From Niastella populi (GTDB lineage Bacteria > Bacteroidota > Bacteroidia > Chitinophagales > Chitinophagaceae), in the NCBI RefSeq assembly GCF_002078015.1, contig NZ_LWBP01000206.1:1-64000 (forward strand): a stretch of 64,000 nucleotides of DNA, read 5' to 3'. Shown here piece by piece: positions 43,715-53,400 of the stretch. Every line of letters starts with the position of its first letter. The first letter of the stretch is position 1. Under the pieces are notes generated by a model that was not told the DNA's origin, ran no database searches, and saw nothing but the letters and a program-made list of their open reading frames with translations. A program made the position numbers and the translations under genes.

Positions 43715-46700
43715 TTATTCAATCACTACCTTGTTCATAAAGACCACTTCACCCGTTGCTTTATTTACTCCTTTTATAAAATAAGTACCCGATGTTGAAA
43801 TAGTAAATGGCTTCACTACGCCGCTGGCAAGCGTTTCTTCCTTTCCAATCATTTTGCCATCGACATTATAAATCCGCACAACAGTAATTCCATCCGCATT
43901 GGTAAGCAATACATTGAATTGCCCTCTTGCCGGAACCGGCCAAACCTTCACCTGTGGTATTGCATCACTGCCATTCACTGTGCGAATTGCTGAAACGGTT
44001 TGTTTGCCATCAAAATCTTTCTGCAACAGCCTGTAATATGTTACGCCATTATGATCGTTGACGTCCTGCGTTTCATATTCCAGTTTTACCGGGCTGTTGC
44101 CGTTATCTGCCTTACTGTCGATTTTGCCTATGGTCGTAAACGGACTACCGGGTGAGAATGTACGCTGCACTTCAAAATAATCGTTGTGCGACTCCTGTTC
44201 CGTTTGCCAGTTAAGGCTTACGGTTGACGCATCTTTTCTTTTTGCTTTGAAATTAACCAGGGTTACGGGCAGCACCGCATCGGGAGTGGCCAGTATATTC
44301 ACGGTGCGTGTCATGGCGCTTCCTTCAGCATCGGTTACTGTAAATTCAAATGAGGCCAGCCCGTTTGCTGCCGGGGTAAACAACACAGTACCGGGGTTAG
44401 CGGCATCAGGCACTACAGAACCGTTCACCGCATTGGCAGTTATAAACACGGGGTTATTGGTATACCCGCGGGCCAGCGTTTTCAGGTCGAGCGAAAAAGG
44501 TGTGGCAGGCAAAATAAAATAGTGCAGGCCGCCCATCCACTCCAGGTATTCATCCAGTTGGGTAAAGCCATCCATATCGGCATCGCTGTTGGCATCTGAA
44601 AAATCATTGGCGCCTGAATTTACATTTAGTCCTTTTAGCGTTTCCCACCAGTTGGGTAAACCGTCATTATCGGAATCGAATGCAGCGTCGCGTTGTATGG
44701 CCGGATAGTTTTCCCAACCGCCTACATCGCTTTCTTTATCGGGTAAACCCGGATACCCCGATACGCTTCCCGAATACGTATAAGTGCCGTTCAACGTTTC
44801 ATTCACAACCCTGATATCATGATCGTCGAAAACAGGTTGGTTACTGCCTACATTCGAAAGCACGCGCTTATAGGCGTCTTTGGCCGTTTGGGTTGCAATG
44901 TGGGAATCAAAGAATGGCGAGCTCACGAAGGTTGTCCAGTTTACAATGGCGCCATTGCTTATGCGAATGCGGCGGCCAAGGTCCTGTGTGCTTTCATCAA
45001 AATAACCGGGCATTACATTGCCTTCGCAATAATATTGCTGGGTACCCAGCCCTACTCCTTCATGATCGGCGGTTAACGCAACAAAAATGCGGCTTGCGGC
45101 GCCGGGTTTATAATAGTTGTTTACAAAATTCACCTGGTGGGCGCCTCCATCGGTAGTGCGGCCGCGCCAGTTGTACACGACGTTGTTACGAATATCGAGT
45201 TTACCTGAATAGTAGCCATTACCATCGAGGCCGCCGCCCAAACTCCAGTTGCGGCCTTCGCAATGCGCCAGTAAATTATGGTGGAAGCTTCCGATATAGC
45301 CACCGATCGTTGCGGCATAACCGTGTGCGGTTCCCGCCGGGTAGTTCTGGTGGCCCGCTACGTTCAGCGCTTCCGAGATCAGGGTACGTTGCAGGGTTAC
45401 GTTTTTGGCGTTCCGCGAGCTGAATGCTTCATCGATGGTCCAGCTGACGGAGCAGTTGTCAACGATACTGAAATCGCCCACACAGCCCATACCATCGGTG
45501 GTAGCCGTACCGCCTACCCGTACCCGCAGGTGACGTATAACAATATCTTTACCACCTGCGCCAAAGGGATTGCCTTTAATACAAATTCCTTTACCGGGCG
45601 CGGTTTGTCCGGCAATGGTTATATAGTTCTGTGAAACCGTCAATCGCGAATTTAGGGTGATGATACCCGACACATCGAATACAATGGTACGCGGGCCAAT
45701 ATCATTGGTAACGGCTTCGCGCAAGCTGCCGGGGCCGCTGTCATCGAGCGTGGTTACATGCACCACCCTGCCACCGCGGCCGCCGCGGGCAAACCGGCCA
45801 TACCCTTCTGCATCTTTAAATGCCAGCTGGCGCGGGCGGTAGTACCAGATATTCCCCCTGGTGATATTGCCATCGGCATCCTCCTGGTCGACCCGCCAGT
45901 AATACGAATTCATACTGTATTGGGCCGAAGCGGTATAAGCCGTAGTCGTTAACCGGCCTTTGTATAACGACGAAGCAGGCGTTGCGCCGGCAACAGCAGC
46001 AGAATCGATGCCGATATATACATGGCTGGCTACCGCATTGGCGGCATTCGTCCAACTGGTGTTCAGGGTGCCGTTATCTGCATCAACATGTTCATCGCCA
46101 TGCGCCGGGAAAGGCAATTTTGCCTGGTAAAGCGGGTTGGCGGTATTGAGCTCGATGCCGTTGAGCATAAAATTCCTGTTGGAAGCGCCGGTGGTGGTAT
46201 CGGCAACAAATAATAACACCACATCCTGTCCGGCCAGGGCATCGGCATACATATAAGCGACAGGCACATTGGAAGTAATGGTTTCGCGAACGCTCAATGC
46301 GAGGTTATCGTATTTCATTACGCCATTTACATACACATCGATCGGGGCGAAGGTGTTGGTAGCCGGGTTATCGACGTTGTTATGATAAGTAAGGAAACTG
46401 TGCCGGCCGGCCGGCAAACCGCTGATGCGCATCTCTATCTGCGCACCGCTGTTCCCACTATTTACCCGCACGCCATCACATACCAAACGGGCAAAAAAAG
46501 GCGTTTGTATACCGGCCTTGTACCAGTTGGTACTGAGCTTATCGCCATACGGCCCCTTTCTGATAAGCTTAACGGTAACACCACCGCTTAGTGAAATCGT
46601 TGCGGTATCGAGCGTTGCAGCAGGCAGTGCCCACCCGGTGTACCCCGGCTCCAGTACTTCTGCATCGGGCCGGCCGGTTTGGTTGAGATCGATCTTGTGA

Positions 46701-46798
46701 ACAGGATTTTGCGGGAAAGCCGTAAAATAGCAGCCAACAAATAGCAGGGTCGCAAATAAAGTGCATACACACTTTGTAGCTCGTTGAAAGCAAAGCAT
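43715..46798 (-). CDS. Secreted multidomain pectate-lyase-like protein with T9SS sorting domain
   Basis: 1027 residues. A signal peptide covers the first 30 or so. An N-terminal carbohydrate-binding (malectin-like) region and a fibronectin-like stretch reach about residue 325. A right-handed beta-helix of the polysaccharide lyase 1 type follows (YGRFARGGRGGRVVHVTTLDD near 335, then IVDNCSVSWTIDEAFS). A calcium-binding acidic stretch (DSDNDGLPNWWE... DADMDGF) starts near 708, then a cadherin-like domain. The last 75 residues (from VKVWPVPARGQFNV) are a type A T9SS C-terminal domain, so it is exported by the type IX system. It stands alone with no SusCD beside it. Pectate is the likely but not proven substrate. 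Confidence 0.9.
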   Translation of the reverse strand: MLCFQRATKCVCTLFATLLFVGCYFTAFPQNPVHKIDLNQTGRPDAEVLEPGYTGWALPAATLDTATISLSGGVTVKLIRKGPYGDKLSTNWYKAGIQTPFFARLVCDGVRVNSGNSGAQIEMRISGLPAGRHSFLTYHNNVDNPATNTFAPIDVYVNGVMKYDNLALSVRETITSNVPVAYMYADALAGQDVVLLFVADTTTGASNRNFMLNGIELNTANPLYQAKLPFPAHGDEHVDADNGTLNTSWTNAANAVASHVYIGIDSAAVAGATPASSLYKGRLTTTAYTASAQYSMNSYYWRVDQEDADGNITRGNIWYYRPRQLAFKDAEGYGRFARGGRGGRVVHVTTLDDSGPGSLREAVTNDIGPRTIVFDVSGIITLNSRLTVSQNYITIAGQTAPGKGICIKGNPFGAGGKDIVIRHLRVRVGGTATTDGMGCVGDFSIVDNCSVSWTIDEAFSSRNAKNVTLQRTLISEALNVAGHQNYPAGTAHGYAATIGGYIGSFHHNLLAHCEGRNWSLGGGLDGNGYYSGKLDIRNNVVYNWRGRTTDGGAHQVNFVNNYYKPGAASRIFVALTADHEGVGLGTQQYYCEGNVMPGYFDESTQDLGRRIRISNGAIVNWTTFVSSPFFDSHIATQTAKDAYKRVLSNVGSNQPVFDDHDIRVVNETLNGTYTYSGSVSGYPGLPDKESDVGGWENYPAIQRDAAFDSDNDGLPNWWETLKGLNVNSGANDFSDANSDADMDGFTQLDEYLEWMGGLHYFILPATPFSLDLKTLARGYTNNPVFITANAVNGSVVPDAANPGTVLFTPAANGLASFEFTVTDAEGSAMTRTVNILATPDAVLPVTLVNFKAKRKDASTVSLNWQTEQESHNDYFEVQRTFSPGSPFTTIGKIDSKADNGNSPVKLEYETQDVNDHNGVTYYRLLQKDFDGKQTVSAIRTVNGSDAIPQVKVWPVPARGQFNVLLTNADGITVVRIYNVDGKMIGKEETLASGVVKPFTISTSGTYFIKGVNKATGEVVFMNKVVIE

Positions 46799-47136
46799 AC
46801 GTTAGTTTTAAAATGGTTTTGTAGAACAGTAATAAATAAATGGCTTCCGGAAATCAGTAGCCGGAACAACCTCCAGGTTGAGCTAACAAACAATAAAATG
46901 AAATGATTTCGTACAGGGGAGCGACAGTGCTATCAGGTTAGAACATAGCAACGCAATCGCATATGGCAAATTAGTTACCCTGCAACCGGTTAAAAATGGA
47001 ATATCTTATTTTTTTGATGTACTATTCTTTTATTCCAACGCATAACAGGTATGTTTAAACTGTAATAACGAAGCTTACGAATGACGAATGCTCTTAATTA
47101 TACGAGTTGTATCTTTATATATAAACCGGGGCGCGT
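46799..47136. other. Divergent gap without a gene
   Basis: 338 nt between the lyase gene and the S24-like gene. TATCTTTA (47110-47117) resembles a -7 box and lies 19 nt before the ATG at 47137. No convincing -33 box, RNA or repeat tract is seen. Confidence 0.5.
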
Positions 47137-47628
47137 ATGGAAAGCGATAACAATAAAGGATTGAACGGCCTGGAAGCCGCCTTGGGCAAACCCAGGTACT
47201 ATATCGATGCGCCCGATAAACTCCCTGGTGAAAATTATTACTGGTTTCCGAATGTGGGCGATAGCATGACGGATAATACCCCGGGCTCCATTCCCGGCGG
47301 CAGTCTTACCCTTGGCCGGTTGCTAACCGTTGATAACATAACGGAAATACCCCTGCACCGCCCCATGGTTTTTATTATTGAATACAAAGGAGAACAATTC
47401 TGTTTGCTGAAAAGCCCCGCCGGCACCAGGGCTATCGATACAACTGACGAAAACACCGGTTCTGCAGCGCTTTGCCTGCGCAGTTACCATCCCGGCCCCG
47501 GTTATGACGATCTTTGGGTGCCGTTTCAAAATATCAGGTACATTTTCGTGGTGGAAAGAGTTCGCCGCCCAAACGGAACGGAGTTTGTTCCCGAAGAAAA
47601 AGAAGTGACAAGAATTAAAAATAAATAG
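47137..47628 (+). CDS. S24/LexA-like peptidase-fold protein without a DNA-binding domain
   Basis: 163 residues. The segment PNVGDSMTDNTPGSIPGGSLTLG matches the S24 signature in which the GDSM serine (S43) is the nucleophile. EQFCLLKS about 49 residues later supplies a Lys (K92) in the position of the general base. The N-terminal 35 residues are too short for a helix-turn-helix and no Ala-Gly cleavage site is visible, so this is not a LexA or CI-type repressor. The last part is basic and ends in VTRIKNK. It could be a stand-alone protease or sensor. It converges with HD-Pnk through a shared terminator. Confidence 0.72.
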   Translation: MESDNNKGLNGLEAALGKPRYYIDAPDKLPGENYYWFPNVGDSMTDNTPGSIPGGSLTLGRLLTVDNITEIPLHRPMVFIIEYKGEQFCLLKSPAGTRAIDTTDENTGSAALCLRSYHPGPGYDDLWVPFQNIRYIFVVERVRRPNGTEFVPEEKEVTRIKNK

Positions 47629-47634
47629 GATCAT

Positions 47635-47667
47635 AAAAGTGCCACACTTTCAGGATGTGGCACTTTT
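47635..47667. terminator. Bidirectional terminator between the S24-like gene and HD-Pnk
   Basis: AAAAGTGCCACA and TGTGGCACTTTT form a perfect 12-bp stem with a 9-nt loop, flanked by A and T runs. Both convergent genes end within 11 nt of it. GTGCCACACTTTC also occurs with one change in the susD hairpin (25844-25856). Confidence 0.88.
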
Positions 47668-47677
47668 TATTTCCGCA

Positions 47678-48787
47678 TCAGTCTTTGATATAGTAACTCA
47701 CTTCATGCGCTTCCCAGGGCGCAGGCACCTCCAGTTTGGCAACCAGCTTATCCACTGCATTTTTAGGCACTACCGCCTCTCGGTGTTTATTCTGCACATG
47801 CAGCTTTTGATAAGGCACTTCTACGTATACTATTTTTACATAGGCCTTATAGGTCACAAACAGGTCGATCAGTTGTGAACGCATTTGCCTGGTTATATTG
47901 GTGGCGTTCCACACAAAAGACCGCTTTTTGCGCAAATGCTCCCGCGCCTGTTCCTTTGCCAGCTGTACTACCGTGCCATTCCCGCTTTTATCGGTAGGCG
48001 ATATTTTATGCGCACGGCGTATTTCATCGAGGTTAACAACAGGCCAGTCTTTATAATGCTGCCGCACATAAGTATCCTTTCCTGAGCCCGGCAAACCGCA
48101 AAGCATAACAACGGTGGCGCCAAAATCATCATACGGAACAAAATCGGGCGCGCTGCCCTGTTTATTGAAATAATGGTATTGCGCATTGGGCGTTTTAAAC
48201 GCTTTTGGCTTTCCCCAGCAATCATGTTCCTGGCACAATGCTTCAAACAGATCTATCCGATACAAAAGGTCGTGCCGGTCATCGCATATTCTTCCCAATG
48301 CATCAGCCCTTGCCAGCAGGGATAACAATTGCGTGTTCACCATCAGGGCGGTTTCTATCACCGTTCTCGCCGGGTCCCTTCTTTCAATAGCCCAAATGGG
48401 CTGGCCATGAAAGCGCACCAACTGTACGATCTGTTCCCTGATCGTAAAAGGCGCCGGCAGTTCGGTATATAAAATTTGCCGCGCTGTTGCCGCTCCTTTT
48501 TTTGAATGCCCTTTTGAGGTAATACTGCCATCCGGTTCATGCACCGTAGTGGAGCGTTTTTCAACATCGTGCAACAATGCCGCCGCCCATAATATTTCCT
48601 GTTCCTGCGCCGGCAGGCGCTTATAACCCGCCAGCTGCTGCAGGGCTTCCATCACCATCCGCGTATGAATGGCCACATTGCCTTCGGCATGATGCACGGG
48701 ATCTTGCGGAACCGCTTCCATATCCTGTACCCAATCGAACTTTTCTTCTAAACTATCCCAGTCTTTATTGGTAGTTAACATCCACAT
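47678..48787 (-). CDS. HD-Pnk: HD phosphoesterase fused to a 5'-OH polynucleotide kinase
   Basis: About 369 residues. The N-terminal HD domain has NVAIHTRMVMEAL, AALLHDVEKRS (the HD pair) and later His in RFHGQPIW; it would remove 2',3'-cyclic or 3'-phosphate ends. The C-terminal P-loop kinase has VVMLCGLPGSGKDTYVRQHY, VVNLDEIRR and VWNATNITRQMR; it would phosphorylate 5'-OH ends. This is the architecture of Runella HD-Pnk, an end-healing enzyme. An AAGGAGGAC ribosome site lies inside the first codons of a longer frame (ATG 48802) and points to the ATG at 48787, which I take as the start. It overlaps the end of the RNA ligase gene by 23 nt, so the two are coupled. Confidence 0.9.
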   Translation of the reverse strand: MWMLTTNKDWDSLEEKFDWVQDMEAVPQDPVHHAEGNVAIHTRMVMEALQQLAGYKRLPAQEQEILWAAALLHDVEKRSTTVHEPDGSITSKGHSKKGAATARQILYTELPAPFTIREQIVQLVRFHGQPIWAIERRDPARTVIETALMVNTQLLSLLARADALGRICDDRHDLLYRIDLFEALCQEHDCWGKPKAFKTPNAQYHYFNKQGSAPDFVPYDDFGATVVMLCGLPGSGKDTYVRQHYKDWPVVNLDEIRRAHKISPTDKSGNGTVVQLAKEQAREHLRKKRSFVWNATNITRQMRSQLIDLFVTYKAYVKIVYVEVPYQKLHVQNKHREAVVPKNAVDKLVAKLEVPAPWEAHEVSYYIKD

Positions 48788-49478
48788 AATGTCCTCCTTC
48801 ATGTTTTAAACCTGCACGTTTCCAGTTCCGCGTCCAGTGCTCGTTTGTTTTTACGTGCCCTTTGCGCACCCATTTAAAAACATTGTGCGCAAACTCATCG
48901 CGATGGAAACCGGCTGCATTCCGGCTTACGATACCTTCCAGCGTGCATCGCTTTCCGGTAGCGGTATCAACCGGTTCAAAAGCACCGGCAGTTGTTACGA
49001 TGTTCATTATTTTCTGCTCGAACAATTTCCTGTCGCCAGGTGTGTGTTCCATTTCAATCTGCGGCACGGCAGGCAGATCGAGCATAGCTGCATAGAATTG
49101 TACTTCTTCCCAGCTTAGCCAGCGATCCTGTTCCCGCACTGCAAATACATAAAAATGATGATCGAGCTGTTGATACCTTATGGAATGCACCGCATACAGG
49201 TTCTCTAAAAAGATTTCCAGGCCGCCGAGGTCGTTCTTCACCCGTTGCCAGAATTCCCGCAACGTGGCCGTCCATGGCGAAGTGGTGGGCGCCGCGTGCG
49301 AACGCGCAAATACGCCCCTTTTGCTCAAACAGTTATTTTCACCGTCGAGCTTTTCGGTATGTACTACCGTTTTTATTTGTTGAAGGTCGCTCCAATAATC
49401 ATAATTGATCCTGTCATCACTGGTTGTTCCCGGCGAAAAGGGATAATGATACGTGCGACCGTATTTCTCTGATTGCAT
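48765..49478 (-). CDS. ATP-dependent RNA ligase family protein
   Basis: About 237 residues from ATG 49478; the frame extends 2 codons to a TTG, which is less likely. Nucleotidyltransferase motif I is TEKLDGENN, whose Lys (about 43) takes AMP. Motif III-like FYVFAVRE, motif IV EGIVSR (CTLEGIVSRNAAG) and motif V VFKWVRKGHVK follow in order. The size fits small RNA ligases lacking extra domains. It joins 3'-OH and 5'-phosphate ends made by HD-Pnk, whose start codon overlaps its end. Together they form a complete heal-and-seal repair pair. Confidence 0.9.
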   Translation of the reverse strand: MQSEKYGRTYHYPFSPGTTSDDRINYDYWSDLQQIKTVVHTEKLDGENNCLSKRGVFARSHAAPTTSPWTATLREFWQRVKNDLGGLEIFLENLYAVHSIRYQQLDHHFYVFAVREQDRWLSWEEVQFYAAMLDLPAVPQIEMEHTPGDRKLFEQKIMNIVTTAGAFEPVDTATGKRCTLEGIVSRNAAGFHRDEFAHNVFKWVRKGHVKTNEHWTRNWKRAGLKHEGGHYVDVNYQ

Positions 49479-49825
49479 AAACAAAGTAATACGTGATCAG
49501 GGCTGCAAAAACAGCACCTTCAAAATTGTTAAGATAAAAGAAAAGCTGTAACGCTCTTAATGAAGCGTATCAATGAGAAAGGATTATATGTGGAGGCGAT
49601 TACATAACACAGGCTTTACCTTGTTTCGAATTGAGGGCAAAATTACACTTTTTTCGGTGTAATCAAAATGAAGCGTTAAATACGTGCATCCTTTGCCGGT
49701 ACAGCCGGCAATATTTGCCGAACCTGGTTAAAGCAAGTGTTTTATGCCGTAAATTTAGAATTTCCAGGCCTTTAGGCACTACGGCATTCAAATTGCAACA
49801 GAAACATTGAAAAATCCTGTTTATT
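49479..49825. other. Gap without a gene between the RNA ligase and GlsB genes
   Basis: 347 nt. Two small hairpins are visible: ATTACAC/GGTGTAAT around 49633-49654, and TTGCCGG-TACAG-CCGGCAA at 49693-49711. TAAATTTAG near 49748 weakly resembles a -7 box for the following gene. No tRNA or small RNA is recognised. Confidence 0.4.
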
Positions 49826-50113
49826 ATGACACTCACCGAGTTATTGATACTTCTTGTAATCGCCGCCATTTGCGGGGCGGTTGGACAGTCTCTGGCAGGC
49901 TACGATCTGGGCGGTTGCCTGGTTTCAATAGTAGTTGGTTTTATCGGCGCATACATCGGCTTATGGCTGGCAGGCAAATTCGGACTGCCTGAAATATTTG
50001 CCATCAGAGTTGGCGGAAAAACATTTCCGATCATCTGGGCTGTTGTGGGGTCGGCGCTTTTTACCCTCATAATAGCACTGATACGGGGGGCTATTTTCGG
50101 GCGCCGCATATAA
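49826..50113 (+). CDS. GlsB/YeaQ/YmgE-family membrane protein
   Basis: 95 residues with three hydrophobic helices, each with small residues (LLILLVIAAICGAVGQSLAG; GCLVSIVVGFIGAYIGLWLAG; IIWAVVGSALFTLIIALIRG). The Gly-rich spacing is typical of the transglycosylase-associated protein family. Members are stress-induced inner-membrane proteins in other bacteria; the biochemical role is unsettled. The start is ATG. It is monocistronic, with its own terminator. Confidence 0.92.
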   Translation: MTLTELLILLVIAAICGAVGQSLAGYDLGGCLVSIVVGFIGAYIGLWLAGKFGLPEIFAIRVGGKTFPIIWAVVGSALFTLIIALIRGAIFGRRI

Positions 50114-50153
50114 ATAATTCGACAGGGCATTCCATCATACTTTTCAACTCAGT

Positions 50154-50186
50154 AAAAGGCAGCGACAACATGCTGCCTTTTCTTTT
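50154..50186 (+). terminator. Intrinsic terminator of the GlsB-like gene
   Basis: AAAAGGCAGC and GCTGCCTTTT pair over 10 bp (50154-50163 with 50172-50181), followed by CTTTTT. It starts 40 nt after the stop. The rest of the gap up to 50495 shows no gene and no clear promoter for the next SusC. Confidence 0.85.
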
Positions 50187-50495
50187 TGCGTCATAAAGCC
50201 ATCTTCGTTTATTACAAATTGATATGTTCCCTACGCGCAGATTAACATCACCAACTTTTTTACACACGCCCGTCATTGCAAACTTCGACATCGATCAAAC
50301 GTTCAAAAACCCTGGCCGCCCAAAATTAAAATTTCAAATCAACATTACGAGATACCTCTCTCATGAAAACTTTTAACCTGCGAGGCATGAAATTTTCAGC
50401 AATTGTTTTGTTAAATCTGTAAAACTGCCAATTAATGTGCAAACACATTATTTGACTGAACAGATCTTTTTGTGCACAGATAAAACTGACCGCAT

Positions 50496-53400
50496 ATGAG
50501 ATTTTCTGCACCTCACCAAAGCCAGCTTCGGCTGTTGATTTACACAGCCCTTACGCTCACCTTTATTCTTCTACAGTATCGCTTAGCAAATGCAGCTGAT
50601 GAAAAAAGATTTATTCCCGTCAGAGGGACGGTAACTTCCGCAATTGACCAGCAACCGCTACCGGGGGTTTCGGTAACTATAAAAGGAACAAATACCGGTA
50701 CGGCAACAGATGCCGCCGGAACTTTCAGTTTCAACAATGTTGAAGCCAATGCAACACTGGTATTCAGCTTTGTAGGTTATCAAACAATGGAAGTGCCTGT
50801 AAGAAACCGCCAGGTGATCGATATTGTATTACAGGTGGAAAGCGGTATGCTCCTTGAAACGGTGGTTACCGCCATTGCCATCCGGCGCGATAAAAAATCG
50901 CTTGGCTATTCCGCCCCTGTTGTTAAAAGCGAAGAACTGCTTACGGGCCGCAATACCAGTCCGTTAAATGCATTACAGGGAAAAGTGGCGGGCGTAAATA
51001 TCACCAGTACATCCAGCGCACCCAACAGTTCTTCCCGTATCGTGTTGCGGGGCGGTTCTTCCATTTCGGGCAACAACCAGGCGTTGATGGTTATAGACGG
51101 TATTCCCATCGATAACTCTGACTTCCTTGGCGGAAGCGATGTTCGTTCAACTCAAAATAGCGGTGTGGTTGATCCAAGAAGTACGGTGAACTTCGGTAAC
51201 CGCGGAAATGACATCAACCCGGAAGATATAGAATCGATCACCGTTTTGAAAGGCCCCACAGCAGCCGCGTTATACGGGTCAAGAGCTTCGAACGGCGCCA
51301 TTATCATAACAACGAAATCGGGCAGAAAAGGACAGAAGAATGAAGTAACCGTTAGTTCAACCGTCACATTCTCTAATGTATTGAAACTGCCGCGGTTCCA
51401 GAATAGTTTTGGCCAGGGGTATGCAATTGATATTCTGCCGGATGGCTCTTTGGAATATTACAACGATCCTATCGAGAACTGGAGCTGGGGGCCCCCATTT
51501 ACCGGCGAAATGCAGGAATGGGGACAACAGATCAATGGTGTTCGGCAACAAAAACCGTATTCGGCACAGGAAAAAAATGTTCGGAAATTTTTTGAGCTGG
51601 GAAGGATGATCAGTAACACCGCAACATTCGCCGGGTCGGGAGAAAAGACTACTTTCTACTTATCTCTCAATAGTCTGAACTCCGACGGTATCATGCCCGA
51701 CGACAAAGACACCTACAACCGTTACAATGCACGCTTCAATGGTTCCGCGCAATTCACTAATAAATTCTCAGCCAGCATTGGCCTTAACTATAGCCGGGTG
51801 AACAGCAATCTGGTACAGGGCGGACAGGGCCCGGGCTCGGTTTATGACAACCTGCTTCAAACGCCACGCGATATTCCTATTGACAAACTGGGCGACCTGA
51901 GCAATCCCTATAACGGTTATGGATTTTTAAATGAACGGGGTGAACAGGTATATGGCTTTTATGGCGGTTATACCGTTAGTCCATATTTTATTCTGCAGAA
52001 TTATAAAAATGAAAATGATGTAGACCGGATTGTGGGTAATTTCACCATCACCTGGGAACCAACGGAATGGTTGAACGTGGTGGAAAGAGTGGGCGCCGAT
52101 GTATACTCAGACCGCAGAAGATTTAAATACCCTAAGTTCACCTATTACCCTGCCGATGAAGAAACCGGCAACTACTCGCGTTCGAATGTGCAGTCGGAAG
52201 TTGGACAATACCGGGAAAACAATTTCAACATCAGCGAAATTGTACATGATCTTATGATAACCGGTAAGAAAGACTTTGGCGATCTCAGCACCAGCCTGTT
52301 GCTGGGGCATAACATCAGGCAAAGGACCGCTACCCTGCTCGATGCAAGCACCAATGAATCGTTCGGGGTGATCGTTCCAGGCTGGTACAATCTCGATAAC
52401 AGTAATGGGCCGTTATACAATTTTAACGATTTCAGCCGCCGGCGCCTGATGGGCATCTATGCGCAACTTACGTTAGGCTACGATCAAACGCTCTTCCTCG
52501 ATCTTACAGCGCGGAACGACTGGTCGTCGACCCTGCCGAAAAACAACCGTTCTTTCTTTTACCCAAGCGCCAGCGCTTCGTTCGTGTTTACGGAATTGAT
52601 GAGGAACAGCAGGCTGGCCGACATACTCGACTATGGTAAACTACGCGCCAGTATAGCACAGGTTGGTAACGATGCCAACCCCTACCTGCTGGAGAATTAT
52701 TATGCAAGACCGGAAATAGAAGGCAATTTCGGAAGCACTACATTTCCTTTTAACGGTGTACCCGGCTTAACAAGGTTTGGCCGGATCGCAAACCCTGATC
52801 TGAAACCCGAGATCACAACAGCCTGGGAAGTAGGTACGGAAATGAATTTCTGGAACAACCGGTTATACCTTGATTTCACTTATTACAAAAACAGGTCGAA
52901 AGACCAGATCCTCACTATTCCGATTTCCGAAGCGTCGGGCTTTACTTCAAAAGTTATCAATGGCGGTATAGTGGAAAATAAAGGAGTTGAATTAAGCGTG
53001 CGCGGTACACCTATACGGGCACAGTCGGGCTTTTCACTGGAACTGTTTGGTACTTATACCCGCAACCGCAGCAAGGTGGTTGATCTTCAACTGGAAGGCG
53101 TAACGCAGGTTTCGCTGGGCGGTTTGGCCGATATGTCGGCCGTAGCGGCAGAAGGAAAACCATATGGAACTTTTTATGGTGTGGATGTATTGACCGATGA
53201 AGAAGGAAGAGTGATCGTAGACCCATCTTCCGGTATTCCGCTGGAAACGCCGGGCGCTGTATATTTCGATTCCTATAATCCTGACTACATAGCCTCCTGG
53301 GGAATGAATGCCCGTTATAAAGGGTTTGCATTGAGTGTTTTGTTCGACACAAAACAGGGCGGACAATTTGTTTCACGCACAAAAGATATAATGGCCTTTG

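Noticed and set aside
53011-53382. Antisense frames inside the second susC gene
   Set aside because: Opposite to a strongly conserved transporter, without own signals.
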